From positions 744,001-808,000 of the forward strand of contig JAPDOI010000187.1 of NCBI GenBank assembly GCA_029168955.1: 64,000 bases of DNA. Direction: 5' to 3'. The position numbers and the translations under genes are program-made. A model generated the notes under the pieces. It had not been told where the DNA came from, searched no databases, and saw nothing but the letters and a program-made list of their open reading frames with translations. Of this stretch, positions 42,384 through 53,989 are shown piece by piece. Within the stretch, counting starts at the first letter, position 1. Each line of letters starts with the position of its first letter. Source of the DNA: Aplectana chamaeleonis. Its lineage: Eukaryota > Nematoda > Chromadorea > Rhabditida > Cosmocercidae.

Positions 42384-42720
42384 AGGTAGTGTTCACGATG
42401 ATTTTCATTTCCGGGTTTTCCACTCAAAAAATGCGTTGGCTGCCATGTGTTTCTAGAATCATGAACAAATGGCGAAAAACGCACTAAAACGCCTTATTTC
42501 AGTGAAAGGATTTTCTGACCTGGACTATTCCGACAAAACGAACGAGTTCTCGGTGATTGCGACCGGTAAATAACGGATTAATCGGGCTTAGAGAAATATA
42601 TTATGCAAAACTGTGTTAGTTACATAGGTTCCAGAGGGAGGAATGAAGCAACAGAGAGTTGACGATTTTGAAGGACGGGTGCAAAAAGGAATTCACTGTC
42701 ACAACAAACAGTTCAACAGG
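42384..42720. mobile_element. TTAA-type MITE, family 1, 3'-truncated
   Basis: Starts AGGTAGTGTTCACGATGATT after CTGA and follows family 1 (AAAAAATGCGTTGGCTGCCA, CACAACAAACAGTTC) until about 42720, where unrelated GC-rich sequence begins. Confidence 0.75.
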
Positions 42721-42756
42721 GAGAACGAGGGTGGGGTAAAGTAGCAAGTCGCGCAC

Positions 42757-42935
42757 TTACTCATGCAAAAACCCTGCCGAAAAGCCGGCGTCGCCAGCGG
42801 TATAGTGGACGTGGAGCCCGAAATTTGGAGTTTTGTCGTCCGCGGTTGCGGGCTCATTATGTAGTGACTGTACTGGGCAAGCAGCTGCTTCGCGCCTTTG
42901 CAACAATCCTCTCTCAAGACAAGTCGTTGATTCTG
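42757..42935. repeat. GC-rich repeat E, inverted copy
   Basis: GAAAAGCCGGCGTCGCCAGC followed by GGTATAGTGGAC is the inverse of 47172-47228. CAAGCAGCTGCTTCGCGC is the inverse of the segment near 47115. Confidence 0.7.
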
Positions 42936-43061
42936 AGGAGCCTGGGCGACGAGCCCCTGCGATTTTTATCGCCTAGGCGTCGAGCCCACAAAATTACAAG
43001 ACCACCCAGTCTACTACCAGCCCCGCACACTTAGTTATGCCTATGGACCCGCCTCACTTAG

Positions 43062-43546
43062 AGGCAGTGTTCACGATAATCTTCAGTTCTGAGATTAGTC
43101 GCTATATCAATTAAGTGGCCCCCAATTAGAACTAGAATGACGAAGAAATCGAGAAAAACGCATCAGAAGATCACGAAGTCTTCTACTCTCACCCCGCCTC
43201 TTTACTCTCAAAGGAACTATTTGTTGTGACAATGAAATCTCTTGTGGACCCGTTCTTTGCAATTCACTGCTCTATCCTGTTCCTTTCCTTCCTAAGGACG
43301 CTAACTAACCCCGTTTTTCAAAAAAATATTCTTCTGTTTCCAATTGATCCAATTTACCACCGGTGACAGCCAACATGAACATGTTCATCCAATCGGACAA
43401 CTAGTCCATGTTATAGAATAATGTCACTCAAATACGGGGTTTTAATGCGTTTCTCGCCGTTTCTTCGTAATTTTGGTATCTCTTGGGGGCCAACGCATTG
43501 TTTTGAGTGGAAAACTCGGGAACGAAAATCATCGTGAACACTGCCT
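43062..43546. mobile_element. TTAA-flanked MITE, family 1 (reverse)
   Basis: Left AGGCAGTGTTCACGATAATC, right ATCGTGAACACTGCCT, then TTAA at 43547-43550. The interior runs in the opposite direction to 24150-24633. Confidence 0.85.
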
Positions 43547-43550
43547 TTAA

Positions 43551-44038
43551 AGGCACAGTACAAGCTCAGGGACGAAATCTGATATTTCCATATAGTTTTG
43601 AAGTAAATCCGCCCTATATAGCACCTGCCAAGTGCGAGCTCTCCCTTCCTGCGGATAAGCGAGATATAGGAGGAAGCCACCCTGGAGCCCCCACATCCGG
43701 AAGCCACTTTGGCACGCCCCTTTAACGATCTTTCGAGCTCGAATGTCGCGTGATGAGTGATGATTCCCGATGACTGGCCCCGTTCTTCCCTTCATTCTCA
43801 GCCTCTCTATCCATTCAGGTCGGCTCGCATATATCGGTTGCAAATTACGTAGGGATTAAGGAAGTTACAAGCCTCGGACAACTCGTCCACCATGCTTCCG
43901 TAACTCAATTTTGAGAGGCTATAACTTCGTTCTTAGAGGGTCTTGTACGATTTCAGAGACATTATTGGAATCAGCGTAGGGTCGTTTTCAATACAGGCAG
44001 AAAAGCAGAAAAACGGTTTCAAGGATGGAGCTGTGCCT
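43551..44038. mobile_element. TTAA-flanked MITE, family D
   Basis: AGGCACAG at the left and CTGTGCCT at the right between two TTAA sites (43547-43550, 44039-44042). The right half (CCTCGGACAACTCGTCCACC, GATTTCAGAGACATTATTGG) recurs at 59910-60395 and, diverged, at 56060-56200. Confidence 0.8.
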
Positions 44039-44042
44039 TTAA

Positions 44043-45318
44043 AGGCAGTGTCCACGATAAAATCAGTCTCCGGGTTTTCACCGGAAATCGAGAGGTTTGA
44101 GTCCAACTTCACCAGTAATGTTGAAAAATCGGCTTGGAACAAGCACAGAAGAGCCCTATACGGCATCAAACTTGAGTGTTCCGCTCACGTAATGCCCACT
44201 CCTTTCAACCGCCTCTGAACCATAAACAACTGAAAAAAAAACATTTTAAGGACACAGCATACACTCAGGGGGCTATGGTCCACTCCACTTGACTAAACTT
44301 ACTCAGACAGTAGGTGCGGGCGGATCGCTGGCTTTTGGCGGGCGGATCAACACCCCCCCCCCTCCCCGCCATCCGCCCGCCAGTAGCCAGCGATTTGCCC
44401 GGCAGTAGCCAGCGATCAGCCCGGCAGTAGCCAGCGATCCGCCCTTGATGCCGCATGCTTGTTTCCGGTGGTTCCCACCACGGTCTCCGTGTGCGGGACC
44501 ACCCCCCCCCCTAGCCGTGGGGACCATCCCATTAGCTGCCAAAAATTATCCTTCGGCCTCTGAGTGATCCTTCAGAGGTGACTTTAGGTCACCATTCAGG
44601 ATCGGCCTCGAAATGCCGAGTGAGCAGTCAGTGCCATGGAGCGCCTTTTATACCCTTCGGTTTGTTTACTCTGAGCATGATACTGATAACAGAAAAGAAC
44701 TCGTCAATGATGGACGAGTTTCATCGAGTGAAATTTGAGCGGGCGGATCGCTGGCTATCAAGGCAGTGGCGGGCGGATCGCTCGCAGGTTGCGGGTGGAT
44801 CGTTGCATCTCATAGCTCAGCGGGCGGATCGCTGGCTATCAAAGCTCTAACGGGCGGATCGCTGGCAGGTTGCGGGCGGATCGCCGCTTCATAGATTGCC
44901 GGCGATCCGCTTTCTAGCGTGATCAACTTTCCCAGGTGCCGCTATCCGCCCGCCAAAACGCAGCGATCCGCTCGCTGAGACCACGAGAGGCAGCGATCCG
45001 CCCGCCGAGGCCACGATGAGCAGCGATCCGCCCGCAACTTGCCGGCGTACTTCCCGGAGAGGCATTGATTGCCAGCGGTCAGTCCGCACCTACTGTCTGA
45101 GTACCTCATTTGATTATCGATTATCTTCTCAAACTGAAATTTTAACTTGGACAACTTTATCGGTAGCCGTTGAAGGAGTGGGCGTTGCGTGAGCGGGCCA
45201 TGTAGGGCTCGCTCGTGCTCGTTCTTGGCAGTTCTTTCAACGTTTCTGGTTAAATAGGGCCCGGACCTCTTGATTTCCGGGGAAAAGTCGGAGACTGATT
45301 TTATCGTGGACGCTGCCT
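44043..45318. mobile_element. TTAA-type MITE, family C, interrupted by a nested element
   Basis: The left end AGGCAGTGTCCACGATAAAA and the right end TTTTATCGTGGACGCTGCCT are inverted. Without the 800-bp insertion it is about 474 bp, the usual length in this window. The right flank is TTGA, a decayed TTAA. Confidence 0.82.
44302..45101. mobile_element. Nested TIR element with TA duplication, rich in GGGCGGATCGCTGGC
   Basis: Ends CTCAGACAGTAGGTGCGG and CCGCACCTACTGTCTGAG, flanked by TA on both sides. The uninterrupted relative at 53410-53865 preserves the empty site, AACTTACCCCATTTGA, with a single TA. The interior holds about a dozen copies of GCGGGCGGATCGCTGGC, direct on the right of centre-left and inverted elsewhere, plus C-runs at 44350 and 44502. 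Confidence 0.85.
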
Positions 45319-46470
45319 TTGAAATTACGGCCGCTTAGGTACTTTTTAGCGTTCCAGTTCCACTGCACTGCTTCCTACGCCTGTCGCTCTACAGAGAAAT
45401 CATTTCACTTGTTTTTTTGATTGCAATGAAATAAGAACAGAAGTAAAAATCAGTAGGTAGGCGGATACAGTAAATTGTACGTGAAATATTACGATAAAAC
45501 CCAGCATTTATTTTCAGTTCAGATAAAATTTCTCACGACCTCGTCCAAAGTTGTCCATTTTGAGCAATTTTATTTCGACCCCCCCCCCTTCTTTTATGCA
45601 CAAAGGTGGTTTTGTTCTACTTGGATGCAGACTGCATCCCACTCAGGCCTGAGTATGCTTTGTAAACCTTACTTTCATTCTAGCATATTTATTTCTTCAG
45701 TTGAAGCATAAGCTAGCAATTAGAGAAACAGTGACCGGAACAATGGAAATTTCAACAATGAAGTGTATATATACATGCAGTGTACCATGAAACACAACAA
45801 AATATCAGCGTTCCCATTGGATGTCTTCATTCTTCAACAGCTTCGTCGGGCTCATTCTGCACGGCTTCTCCAACGTCCCTCTTCTTCTAAAATTTTAAGT
45901 TATACCGATTATTCCTGTTTCCCGCGTTTTTCTACTTCGAAAACTGACTATGCGCGGCAACAGCTTGTTTGCAGCTTCTCTGTACAAGCCAACATCAGCT
46001 CTAAAGTTTTAGAGCTTGGCGTGTAATTGCACAATGAACTCATTTCATGCCTAATTCGTGTTTTTTCGCGGTCTGACAAGACAGTGTGTGACTCAAAAGG
46101 CACCAAAAATTGAAATCGCAGGCTGTGAAGTGCAGTCATACAAAATACCCTTCATTTACGACCTAATTTACCACAACAGCAAAAACATGACAGAGGTGGC
46201 GTGGGGGGGGGGAGGAGAGGAAAAAAATGTAGGGAAAGAACTGCATTAGCCGAATGAACTCAATTCACGTTTTTTTTTGGGTCTGATGGGAAGTGTGACT
46301 CAGGAGCAGGAATTAGAAATAGCTCTGAAACGCACACGCCGCGCCTCAATCACGTCCTGATTCGCCACCTGAGAACATATATAAACAACAGATGAGGCGT
46401 GGAGGGAGGCAACAATCGAGAGTAATCGTTCGAGGAGAACAGTGAAATCATAAAAAACGCACTAGTAACA
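45319..46470. other. Unassigned stretch
   Basis: Contains a C-run at 45579 and a G-run at 46204 and several short frames; no exon chain or repeat recognised. Confidence 0.35.
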
Positions 46471-46644
46471 CACTTTATCCGCACTCGGTCGATAAATGAA
46501 GGTACCGAGTGGCAGACTCTGTTACTCGCCCTCTTCGACCGCACATCCGACACTAGCGCACTCTCTCCAGCCTTTGCCCTTGAAAAGTGCATTGCGCGAG
46601 CGCGTGGCTATCGCGTGCTTCGCGGAAAGTGGGCGGACCGTGGA

Positions 46645-46696
46645 GGGCGTCGAGCTCCTTTCTGAATGTACTCAAACGAAAAGGAGCTCGACGCCC
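46645..46696. repeat. Hairpin with 16-bp perfect stem
   Basis: GGGCGTCGAGCTCCTT pairs with AAGGAGCTCGACGCCC; loop of 20 bases. Flanks AAAGTGGGCGG and CCGCCCACTTT extend the pairing. Confidence 0.8.
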
Positions 46697-46907
46697 ACTC
46701 CGATCCGCCCACTTTCCCAGAGACACACGATAGCCATGTGCTCGCCCTCCTGACAAGAGAGCGTGCCTATCGCGAGGAGAAGGGCGGGATGGCGCCTATC
46801 ACGGGCGAAGCGTGCCCTCAAACGAGGCTCGACGCCCAAGACGTTAATTTCCAAGGAAAGCATACGACGCGCTTCTGAGCCAGAACTCAGACGACTACAG
46901 TGCAGTC

Positions 46908-46929
46908 GGTTCAATCACCCAAGTTTGAG
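46908..46929 (+). other. SL1-like 22-mer
   Basis: The 22-mer begins GGTTCAATCACCCAAG and ends TTTGAG. It matches the nematode SL1 leader at 20 of 22 positions, with T-to-C changes at positions 5 and 9. It is followed by GATCTTG, not the GTAAAC donor of an SL RNA gene, and no Sm site is evident. It is therefore more likely a leader relic than a functional SL gene. Confidence 0.5.
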
Positions 46930-48039
46930 GATCTTGACCTCACCTGGCCGCTGGAGGCCCCACTCAACCGCTGGTGGCCCCAGTTGGTGCTCGGCGCACT
47001 GGCCGCCTTCCGTGTGCGTGCCTGTGCGTGTCATTCTGCCAGCCGCGTTGCGCACCGGTGCGTGTTTATATGTTTGGGAAAAATGAACTCAGAGGGGTTT
47101 TCGTGCGGGCGATAGGCAGCTGCTCGCCCACGACAGTCACTACCACGCCTGCAGAGGCCACTATCGCCGGCGACAAAACTTCGAATTTTGGGGTTCACCG
47201 CCACTATTCCGCTGGCGACGCCGGCTTTTCAGCGGGCGTGGAACGGGTTTTTGTCTGAGTACATATGCTTTGCACATGCTAGGCACCATCTCGCCCTTAT
47301 CTCCGCAACTAGCACGCGCTCGTATCAGAAAGGCGAGCACATACTTATCGCGTGTCTCGGGAAAAGTATGTGAATCGGCCTGGACGTCGAGCTCCTTTTT
47401 GTCTGAGTATGGCGCGGTTTTTCCCAATTTCTTCGTCGTTTCAGTTCTATCCCGAGACCAAGTAACCGATCTAGCAGATAATATCGAAATGGAGAGTTAT
47501 CGTGAACGCTGCCTTTAATTCCTTATCCTAACGCTAAAAACACATAAACAGTCGATGCAGGTGCTCTTAGGTTACACCAGTTTAAATCGGCCTAATCCAC
47601 GTTCTGTATAGCTCATATGAGCCCTCAGCAGTATACATGAAAGATCGGTAGTGCAATTTTATGCTGCGTGCCTCCGAATGTTTACACTGAGAAATTTTCC
47701 TAGCATGTTACGTCCGTTTCCTTACCCGATTTCCTCCAACTCCTGATAAAGTTATGCGATTGCCTGCTCCAGTGAAGACGTACTACAGCTACGCACTTGT
47801 TTTTTCGAACTATTTTTATACCCACCATTCTGATTCACACATGCGTGGGCTAACTTCGTCGTGCGCTGTGGGGCACTTCAAGGAATGATACATTCTCTTC
47901 CTTTTCATTAAAACAAGGTATCGCAATGCGAAATCGAAAATTTCCCGGCGTGTTCGAAGCTCTCAGCGCAGAGAGGTGGTCTATTCCTTTTTCACTGTTA
48001 TGTAAAAGCTAGTTTACCAGATCGCTAAGAGTTCATCAC

Positions 48040-48560
48040 GGGGTCGGTTCATATCTCAATACAGCTCTCTGATTTTGCTGGATCCTTCCTTAATGATAGT
48101 CCTCCAGCAATTTCTTAGATTTTCGCTAACTTATCGCGCCACCAAGCTTGACCTGATTCTCTTGGTGAATGTATTTTTCAAAGATATTCAAGATGTTGTG
48201 ATTCCTACCCATTGAACCCCAACCGTTTCTCTTGAGGATTCGGTCCAGAGCAGCTTTCTCCTTGAACCCTGCTCTTTCCAGTCAAGCAGTTTTACTTATA
48301 GGTGCCTCATCCGTGTGCAGCTCCAAAGTTCTATCCACATTATTCCGAGCAACCTTCTCTCCGTTTTCCTTTGAATCACTAGTAATTTGCAGATCTCGGA
48401 CCCTTGCAGTGTACAAACTTTAGCTGCTTACATCGCTATTGGGGCCATGGTTCGCTTAGTAAACGGAAAAATCACTGTTCCATATTGGAATATATCTTGA
48501 AGTTTCCTTAACGTAATCCCTTCCGCATTGACTTGCTGAGCCAATTTGATAGAGGATAGA
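48040..48560 (-). pseudogene. Possible decayed RTE-type LINE C-terminal fragment
   Basis: One minus-strand frame around 48290-48420 reads KLLVIQRKTERRLLGIMWIE, resembling the conserved QRxMERxxLGI block after the RT in nematode RTE elements, with further weak similarity on both sides but many stops. Very old if real. Confidence 0.35.
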
Positions 48561-49676
48561 TTACAGAGAGTGCTGAATGTCATCCATGTTTTATGGGATT
48601 ACTATTAGCTAAGCCCGAAGACATATCACTGGTCATTGTTGGTCAAAACCTCCGATGCGTAAACAAGTTATATGGATCTAAAGGGAGACATTGGCAATTT
48701 CCATGTTACGTCAATTGCAGATTATGATGAACCAATCTTTGGCGTTTCCTGCCCTTTTTTCAAAGCAAATCCCATAGGGTCTTTGCGAGTCTGCTGAAAT
48801 GGCGTGACAATTCCTTCGAACCCGAATTCTTCACTCTAGCTGATATATTTAATTTATCATCCTTCTCTGAGATTATTTGCTTTTTTACTATAATTAAGTA
48901 CGACATTAAATAGAGCTTGGAGTTAGTAAGTGGCATACAGTGCCGATCGCGAGTGTGTTGTCACTTGCACTCTACTGCACGATGATTTACGATGACACAC
49001 CTCACACTACTTATCTGATGATTTTCGTTCCCGAGTTTCTACCAAAAGCGAAGGGTTCGAAGCTTGCTGGTACCCTTATTGGAAGAAAAACAGCGGGAAG
49101 CGCTCAAAACTGGATGAAAGTGGGGTCACAGGCAAAGCATTTTCACGGCAGGACGAGATGAGGCGCAAGGAGTGCAATTCGGACGAGTGAACGCGGAACC
49201 TTCATCAGCTGAGATTGATGTCATGAATCATGAAACAAACAAAGAATGGTGAATTTTCTCAAAAGCAACCCTAAAAACGCAGTCAATTAAAATTAGAGGG
49301 AGGAGAGGACAAGAATGGAGCGAGAAGCTATCCGCCTGAGGAAGTGGTCAGGATTCCCCTCGATATTGATCAAAATGGGTGGAGTGGCGGTCTTTGGCAA
49401 ACTGACATCGAAAACGTCCATGGCTTGGGAAACTCGTCGCAACATACAACTGAAAGACGGAAACACACATCAAACCACCAATAAAGCAGCGCGTAGGCTG
49501 CTATGTATGGTCTCCTTGTCAAGTTTAGTCTAGTTAGTGGATGAGGCGCGATCATTGCTGCGGCGTTCGCAACAACACAGGTCGATGTGGCTTCGATCGC
49601 GCGACGATCTACCTCCATAGACTCGTCCATTCACTATACTAAATTCTATACGTTACCCCCCCCCATAAACCTTTAA

Positions 49677-50145
49677 AGGCAGCATACACGCTCGTAAACG
49701 TAATTGAGATAACTATGGAATTAGAATAGTATGGCACAGAACACAACGCCCACGCATTTTAAAGCGTCAAAAACGACCCACAATGACGCTACACGAGGGA
49801 GAAGTTGGCCACGCCCCTGTATCTGCCCGCCCCTGTATTCGCGTCCTCTTCCAAAACAGGTGTGCTGGACCATTCCCACCGGCGGTGACATTTGTGGGCG
49901 GTGGAATAGGTACAATAGGTAAATCACACACATCGACGACGGTGAAAATGGCCCAACACCCCTGTTTTGGAGAAGGAGGCAAATACAGAGGGCGGGCAGA
50001 TACAGGGGCGGGGCCAACTTTTCACTCGTGTAGCGTCATTGTGGGTCGTTTTTGACGCTTCAAAATGCGTGGGCGTTATGTTCGGTGCCATACCATTCTA
50101 ATTCCGTAGTTATCTCAATTACGTTTACGAGCGTGTATGCTGCCT
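49677..50145. mobile_element. Palindromic TTAA-flanked MITE, family 2
   Basis: AGGCAGCATACACGCTCGTA and TACGAGCGTGTATGCTGCCT at the ends, TTAA at 49673-49676 and 50146-50149. The halves mirror each other over most of the length (CCCACGCATTTTAAAGCGTC and GACGCTTCAAAATGCGTGGG). Confidence 0.9.
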
Positions 50146-50149
50146 TTAA

Positions 50150-50490
50150 AGGCAGTGTTCACGATGATTTTTGTCCCCGAGTTTTTCACATAAAACAATG
50201 CGTTAGCCTTCAAGTGTTACCAAAATTACGAAGAAACCGCGAGAAACGCATTAAAACAGCGTATTTCAATGACATGTTTTCTCTGGCCTGGACTAGTTGT
50301 CCGGTTGGATAAACATGTTCATGGTGTTTGTCACCGTTGGAAAATTGGGTCAATCAAAAATATAAGATTATTTTATGCAAAGCAGGATTAGTTAGGGCCC
50401 CAAGGAAAGAAAGGAGCAATAGATAGTAGAGAATTGCAAAGGACGGGTTCACAAAAGATTTCGTTATCATAACAAACAAGGTCAACTTAC
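50150..50490. mobile_element. TTAA-type MITE, family 1, 3'-truncated
   Basis: It begins AGGCAGTGTTCACGATGATT directly after the TTAA that closes the previous element. It follows family 1 to about 50490, then loses similarity. Confidence 0.8.
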
Positions 50491-50499
50491 CTTGCCAAA

Positions 50500-51535
50500 G
50501 TTACAGTACAGGAGGATTTGAAGACTGTAGTTCCTGAATCTTTGCAAGCTTCTTTTAGAATTTTTCATCAGTCTTTTCTTCCACTTATATTTTATTTTGC
50601 ATAATAATCGTTGATTGTTCGCAAAAAAAAACTATAAGGTATCCCATCATGAACGTTTCCTTAGATTGGTCTGTTCAGATTACAAAAAAAGGAAAGGATC
50701 TCTTCCGAATCGTTTCGATTATCATAGCAATTAAGCAAGGATTGTCTCCTACCTTTTGAAAAAAAGCCTGCAACAGTAATGCTATAATTGGTGTCTTCGA
50801 ATGAGAGAGCCCCACACTCATTAACTCTCCTTCTCCAAATGCCGAAATGACGCTTTCACGTTTTTTTATGTTGAACACCAACAGGGGCAAGCACATGAAC
50901 TAAAAATGGCTGAGTAGTAATGAAGTCCTTCAAAAAAGGCACTAACCCGGATTCAGTTACCATAATTGAACAAAAGTTTTAGTCTTAAAGGATTTGTTGA
51001 GAGACAGCTAAAACGAGACCCCAAAAATTTCAAACGACTGCGAAAATTTTGCTTCCGGTACTTAGCCCATTCATCAGAACTAAAAGAAACATGTAAATTG
51101 AAACTTTAGAAGCTCGAGCAATGAAATATACCTGCTTCGCGGCTCAGTTAGAAGAATGGAACCTCCGGACCGACAGCAGCCAAAACAATAGTAAAGCTAT
51201 CCCAGCTATGTAACTACCTTGTGCCTAAGTAGCGGTTACTCGTTATGGATAATGATTTTACTGTTACTGAGAAGGAAAAAGCTAATATGGTACTGTACTC
51301 TTGCGATGAGCCGTACTAATTCGCCTAGCTCGTCCCTTCTGTTTATCCCCGGTGCTAAAACTTGATCTCCAAAGCTTCCAAAATCCTTCTCTTCACTGAT
51401 TTTTAGACTGAACGGTTGAGAACCGTAACAATGAAAGAAGGTGGGGTTTCGAAGCTATCTCAGATACTCGCGGCTTAGTAAGGCAGCACGAGGGGATTAC
51501 TAACGCATTTACTCGTCGAGGTGTAAGCCCCTTTC
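50500..51535. other. Unassigned AT-rich stretch
   Basis: No gene, repeat or RNA recognised; only short frames. Confidence 0.35.
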
Positions 51536-51539
51536 GTTC

Positions 51540-51775
51540 CCCCAACTGCTGCCCAGGGCAGCACGTTGTGTCCTCTTGCTCCGCTCACTGCCCCAACTGG
51601 TGCTCGTACAGTTGCCCCACCTGCTGCTACAGTCGCCCCAACTGCTCCATTCGTCGCCCCAACTGCTGCTCTTCATTGTGGCCCCAACTGCTGCTCCTCA
51701 TTGTGGCCCCAACTGCTGCTCTTCTCTCCCCAACTGCTGCTCTTTATTCTCGCCCCAACTGCTGCTCCTCATTTT
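51540..51775. repeat. GCCCCAACTGCTGCT minisatellite
   Basis: About ten imperfect units of 18-27 bp, the core CCCCAACTGCTGCTC alternating with CTCATTGTGG or similar. All three plus frames are open, which is a repeat artefact. Confidence 0.85.
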
Positions 51776-51799
51776 TGATCTTTTCTTTTTCTTATAATC

Positions 51800-53400
51800 T
51801 TTCTCTCGGGAGGGATGTCTCGAGTGCAGCAGCAGCGCTGCAGTGACTTATCAAAAATAAAGACCCCGGTGAAGATCATTGATATCCTTAACGGGTTTTC
51901 CATCCTTGCTTCTATCCATTGATCTTCGCCACCGATCGAGGAAATGATGCTCGCATTGCCGACTGTCTCATGCCCACCAAAGACTGCCTCGTATCTGGCA
52001 CGAGTTTGCGAGGGCCGTTCAACACAGGCCTCGGTCTGTAGTGAATGTGAGTGTCCCAAAACATTCCTCAACAGAGAATTTCTCTATTCCCTAAACAAGA
52101 ATCTATTTTCACTCGGTTTTGTGACTGTAGAGATAAGAATTGAGTGCGATAATCTATTTTCTCGATTTTAAAGACGAAATATGGCTTTACTTGGTAAAAA
52201 TTATATCTACATATTCCAAGGATGAAGATTCCTGAAATTGTTCTTCAATCGCCGAAATTTGCACTGTTTAGATGAATGTCCAGGGTTAAACGGAAGTGAA
52301 ATATCAGAGTTTTCATCATTTATTGATCTCCCTGCAAATGGTGATTTCTTCTCTTCCAAAAAAAGACAATTTTCGAATTTCTTGAACATTTTTTCTTATT
52401 TCTAAATTATTGTCGTGAACATTTTTTGGAAGTGTTCAAATTACTAGTTTCATTGGAAAGTTGTTTTTGAGAACTGTCGGCTTTGAATTCTGTGAGCATT
52501 GTGCTTTTCGTGAGAAAATGTATTCTCCATTTTGCTCAATTTTGGCAATCCATCGCCACTCAGCACTTAAAAAATACAATTCTTCAAACCAAAACAATTG
52601 GTTTCTTTGGAAAAATGCGAGTAAAGTTTGAGTTCAAAGAAACGCATTTTAGAGTGAGGTGATTTTTGAAATTTCCGACTTACACCTTCCTGATTAAAAG
52701 GCAAATTGTTGCAAATATGGAAAAACACGCTAAATAAATTATTTTAGAAGAGCCGACCGCCTCTTGAATTCTCGGTCGGTTCCACACATTCACCATCCGA
52801 TGAGAATGACGAATTATTCCTTTTTCCAGAACAATTCATTAGTTTTTTAGCCGAGCTGAACCGTTCAAATTGCTCTCAACTAACTACTTTTCTCGAGGCT
52901 GTCATTTTTACATGACATTTTCTTCAGAGTAAAACGACGTTTGATTTGATAATCAATAAAATACCAAAAGTTTTTTTTGAAGACTCCATGCAACGAAAAT
53001 GCGAATCCTGCATAAAAGTACCACGTTTGAGAGGTGAGCTCTCCGCGCGATTCATTGGCCGCCACCGCGCGTTTAACCTGAGATTGAGTCATAGAAAGGC
53101 AACCAGTCGGAGATGAAATCAGAGTTCCGAAAAATGGCTTCGAGCAGTTGGCAGTTAGTAGCGTCAGGTCGCGGTGATTTGGCGATGGGATGGCAGCGTG
53201 TCTTGGTCGACGGCGAGCGGGCGGCGCCTGGTCTTTGACTCGAAGACAAACTGAAGACCAACTGGCATTAAATTGACAAACTTTTGCTTCAGAATCATGA
53301 GTAGGGATCGTCTGACTTCAACTCCCTCTATTGTCTTTTGCGAGCAATAGATATTAGTACAGTCCACATGATGACAGGACTGTCGAAAAAGCGTACACCC
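51800..53400. other. Unassigned stretch
   Basis: Mostly AT-rich. Short frames at 51769-52071 and 53164-53421 do not resemble known proteins, and no exon chain was found. Confidence 0.35.
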
Positions 53401-53409
53401 GGGAAGGTG

Positions 53410-53865
53410 TGCAAAAATCATTCAGATGCACACACTGAACCAGAAATTCGAAAACATCAGCAATGTCGGAGAAAATGGCTACGAACGAGCACAAAAAGAC
53501 CTGTGCGGCACTAAACCTGAGTGTTCCGCTCGCGCCCACTCCTTTCAACCGGTACCGATCCGTAAACTACTGAAAACCCGGCCTTAGGGGTAACAACATA
53601 CCCCCAAGAGGTGCAATCCACTCCGCTCAACAAAACTTACCCCATTTGATAATCGGTTGCCTTCTTATAGCCGAATTTTCAGTCAGACATTTTTATCGGT
53701 AGCCGTTGAGGAAGTGTGCGTGGCGTGAGCGGACATTCAAGTTTAGGGTCGTATAGGGCTATTTAGTGATAGTTTTTAGCCGTTTTTCAACATTATTGAT
53801 GCAGTGAGCCCTGGTTCTTCCGGTTTACGCTAGAAATCCGAACTGTTTTGATCGTGGGCACTGCC
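53410..53865. mobile_element. TTAA-type MITE, family C, left-end decayed, without the nested insertion
   Basis: Matches 44139-45318 (GAGTGTTCCGCTCGCG, CCCACTCCTTTCAACCG, TTTTTATCGGTAGCCGTTGA) and ends in TGATCGTGGGCACTGCCT. At about 53630 it keeps the empty site of the nested element. Confidence 0.75.
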
Positions 53866-53989
53866 TTCAAGGTATTCCGTGTGATATTTCTGGAGATCAA
53901 TTGGTTGTGTTAACTCTATACAACTTCCCAGGGAGTGGGCATGTTCATTTTCTTTCAAAGGAAAGAACTCTCTAAGTTGATTATGAGTA

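Larger units (their letters stand above)
46500..47514. repeat. GC-rich composite of palindromic elements
   Basis: Centred near 46670 is a hairpin with the 16-bp perfect stem GGGCGTCGAGCTCCTT / AAGGAGCTCGACGCCC (46645-46696) and further pairing outward. GAGCTCCTTTTTGTCTGAGT recurs at 47389-47410, and GTTTTTGTCTGAGTA at 47249-47263. The right end ATCGTGAACGCTGCCT with TTAA at 47515-47518 is a family 1 MITE terminus. Repeat E (47090-47260) mirrors 42757-42935. Confidence 0.65.

Noticed and set aside
46900..47258. Overlapping ORFs in the GC-rich composite as a host gene, and the 22-mer as a working SL RNA gene
   Set aside because: Frames overlap in all registers. The SL1-like sequence lacks the GTAAAC donor and an Sm-binding site.
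51566..51846. Three overlapping plus-strand ORFs of 70-92 codons
   Set aside because: They are a consequence of the GCCCCAACTGCTGCT minisatellite.
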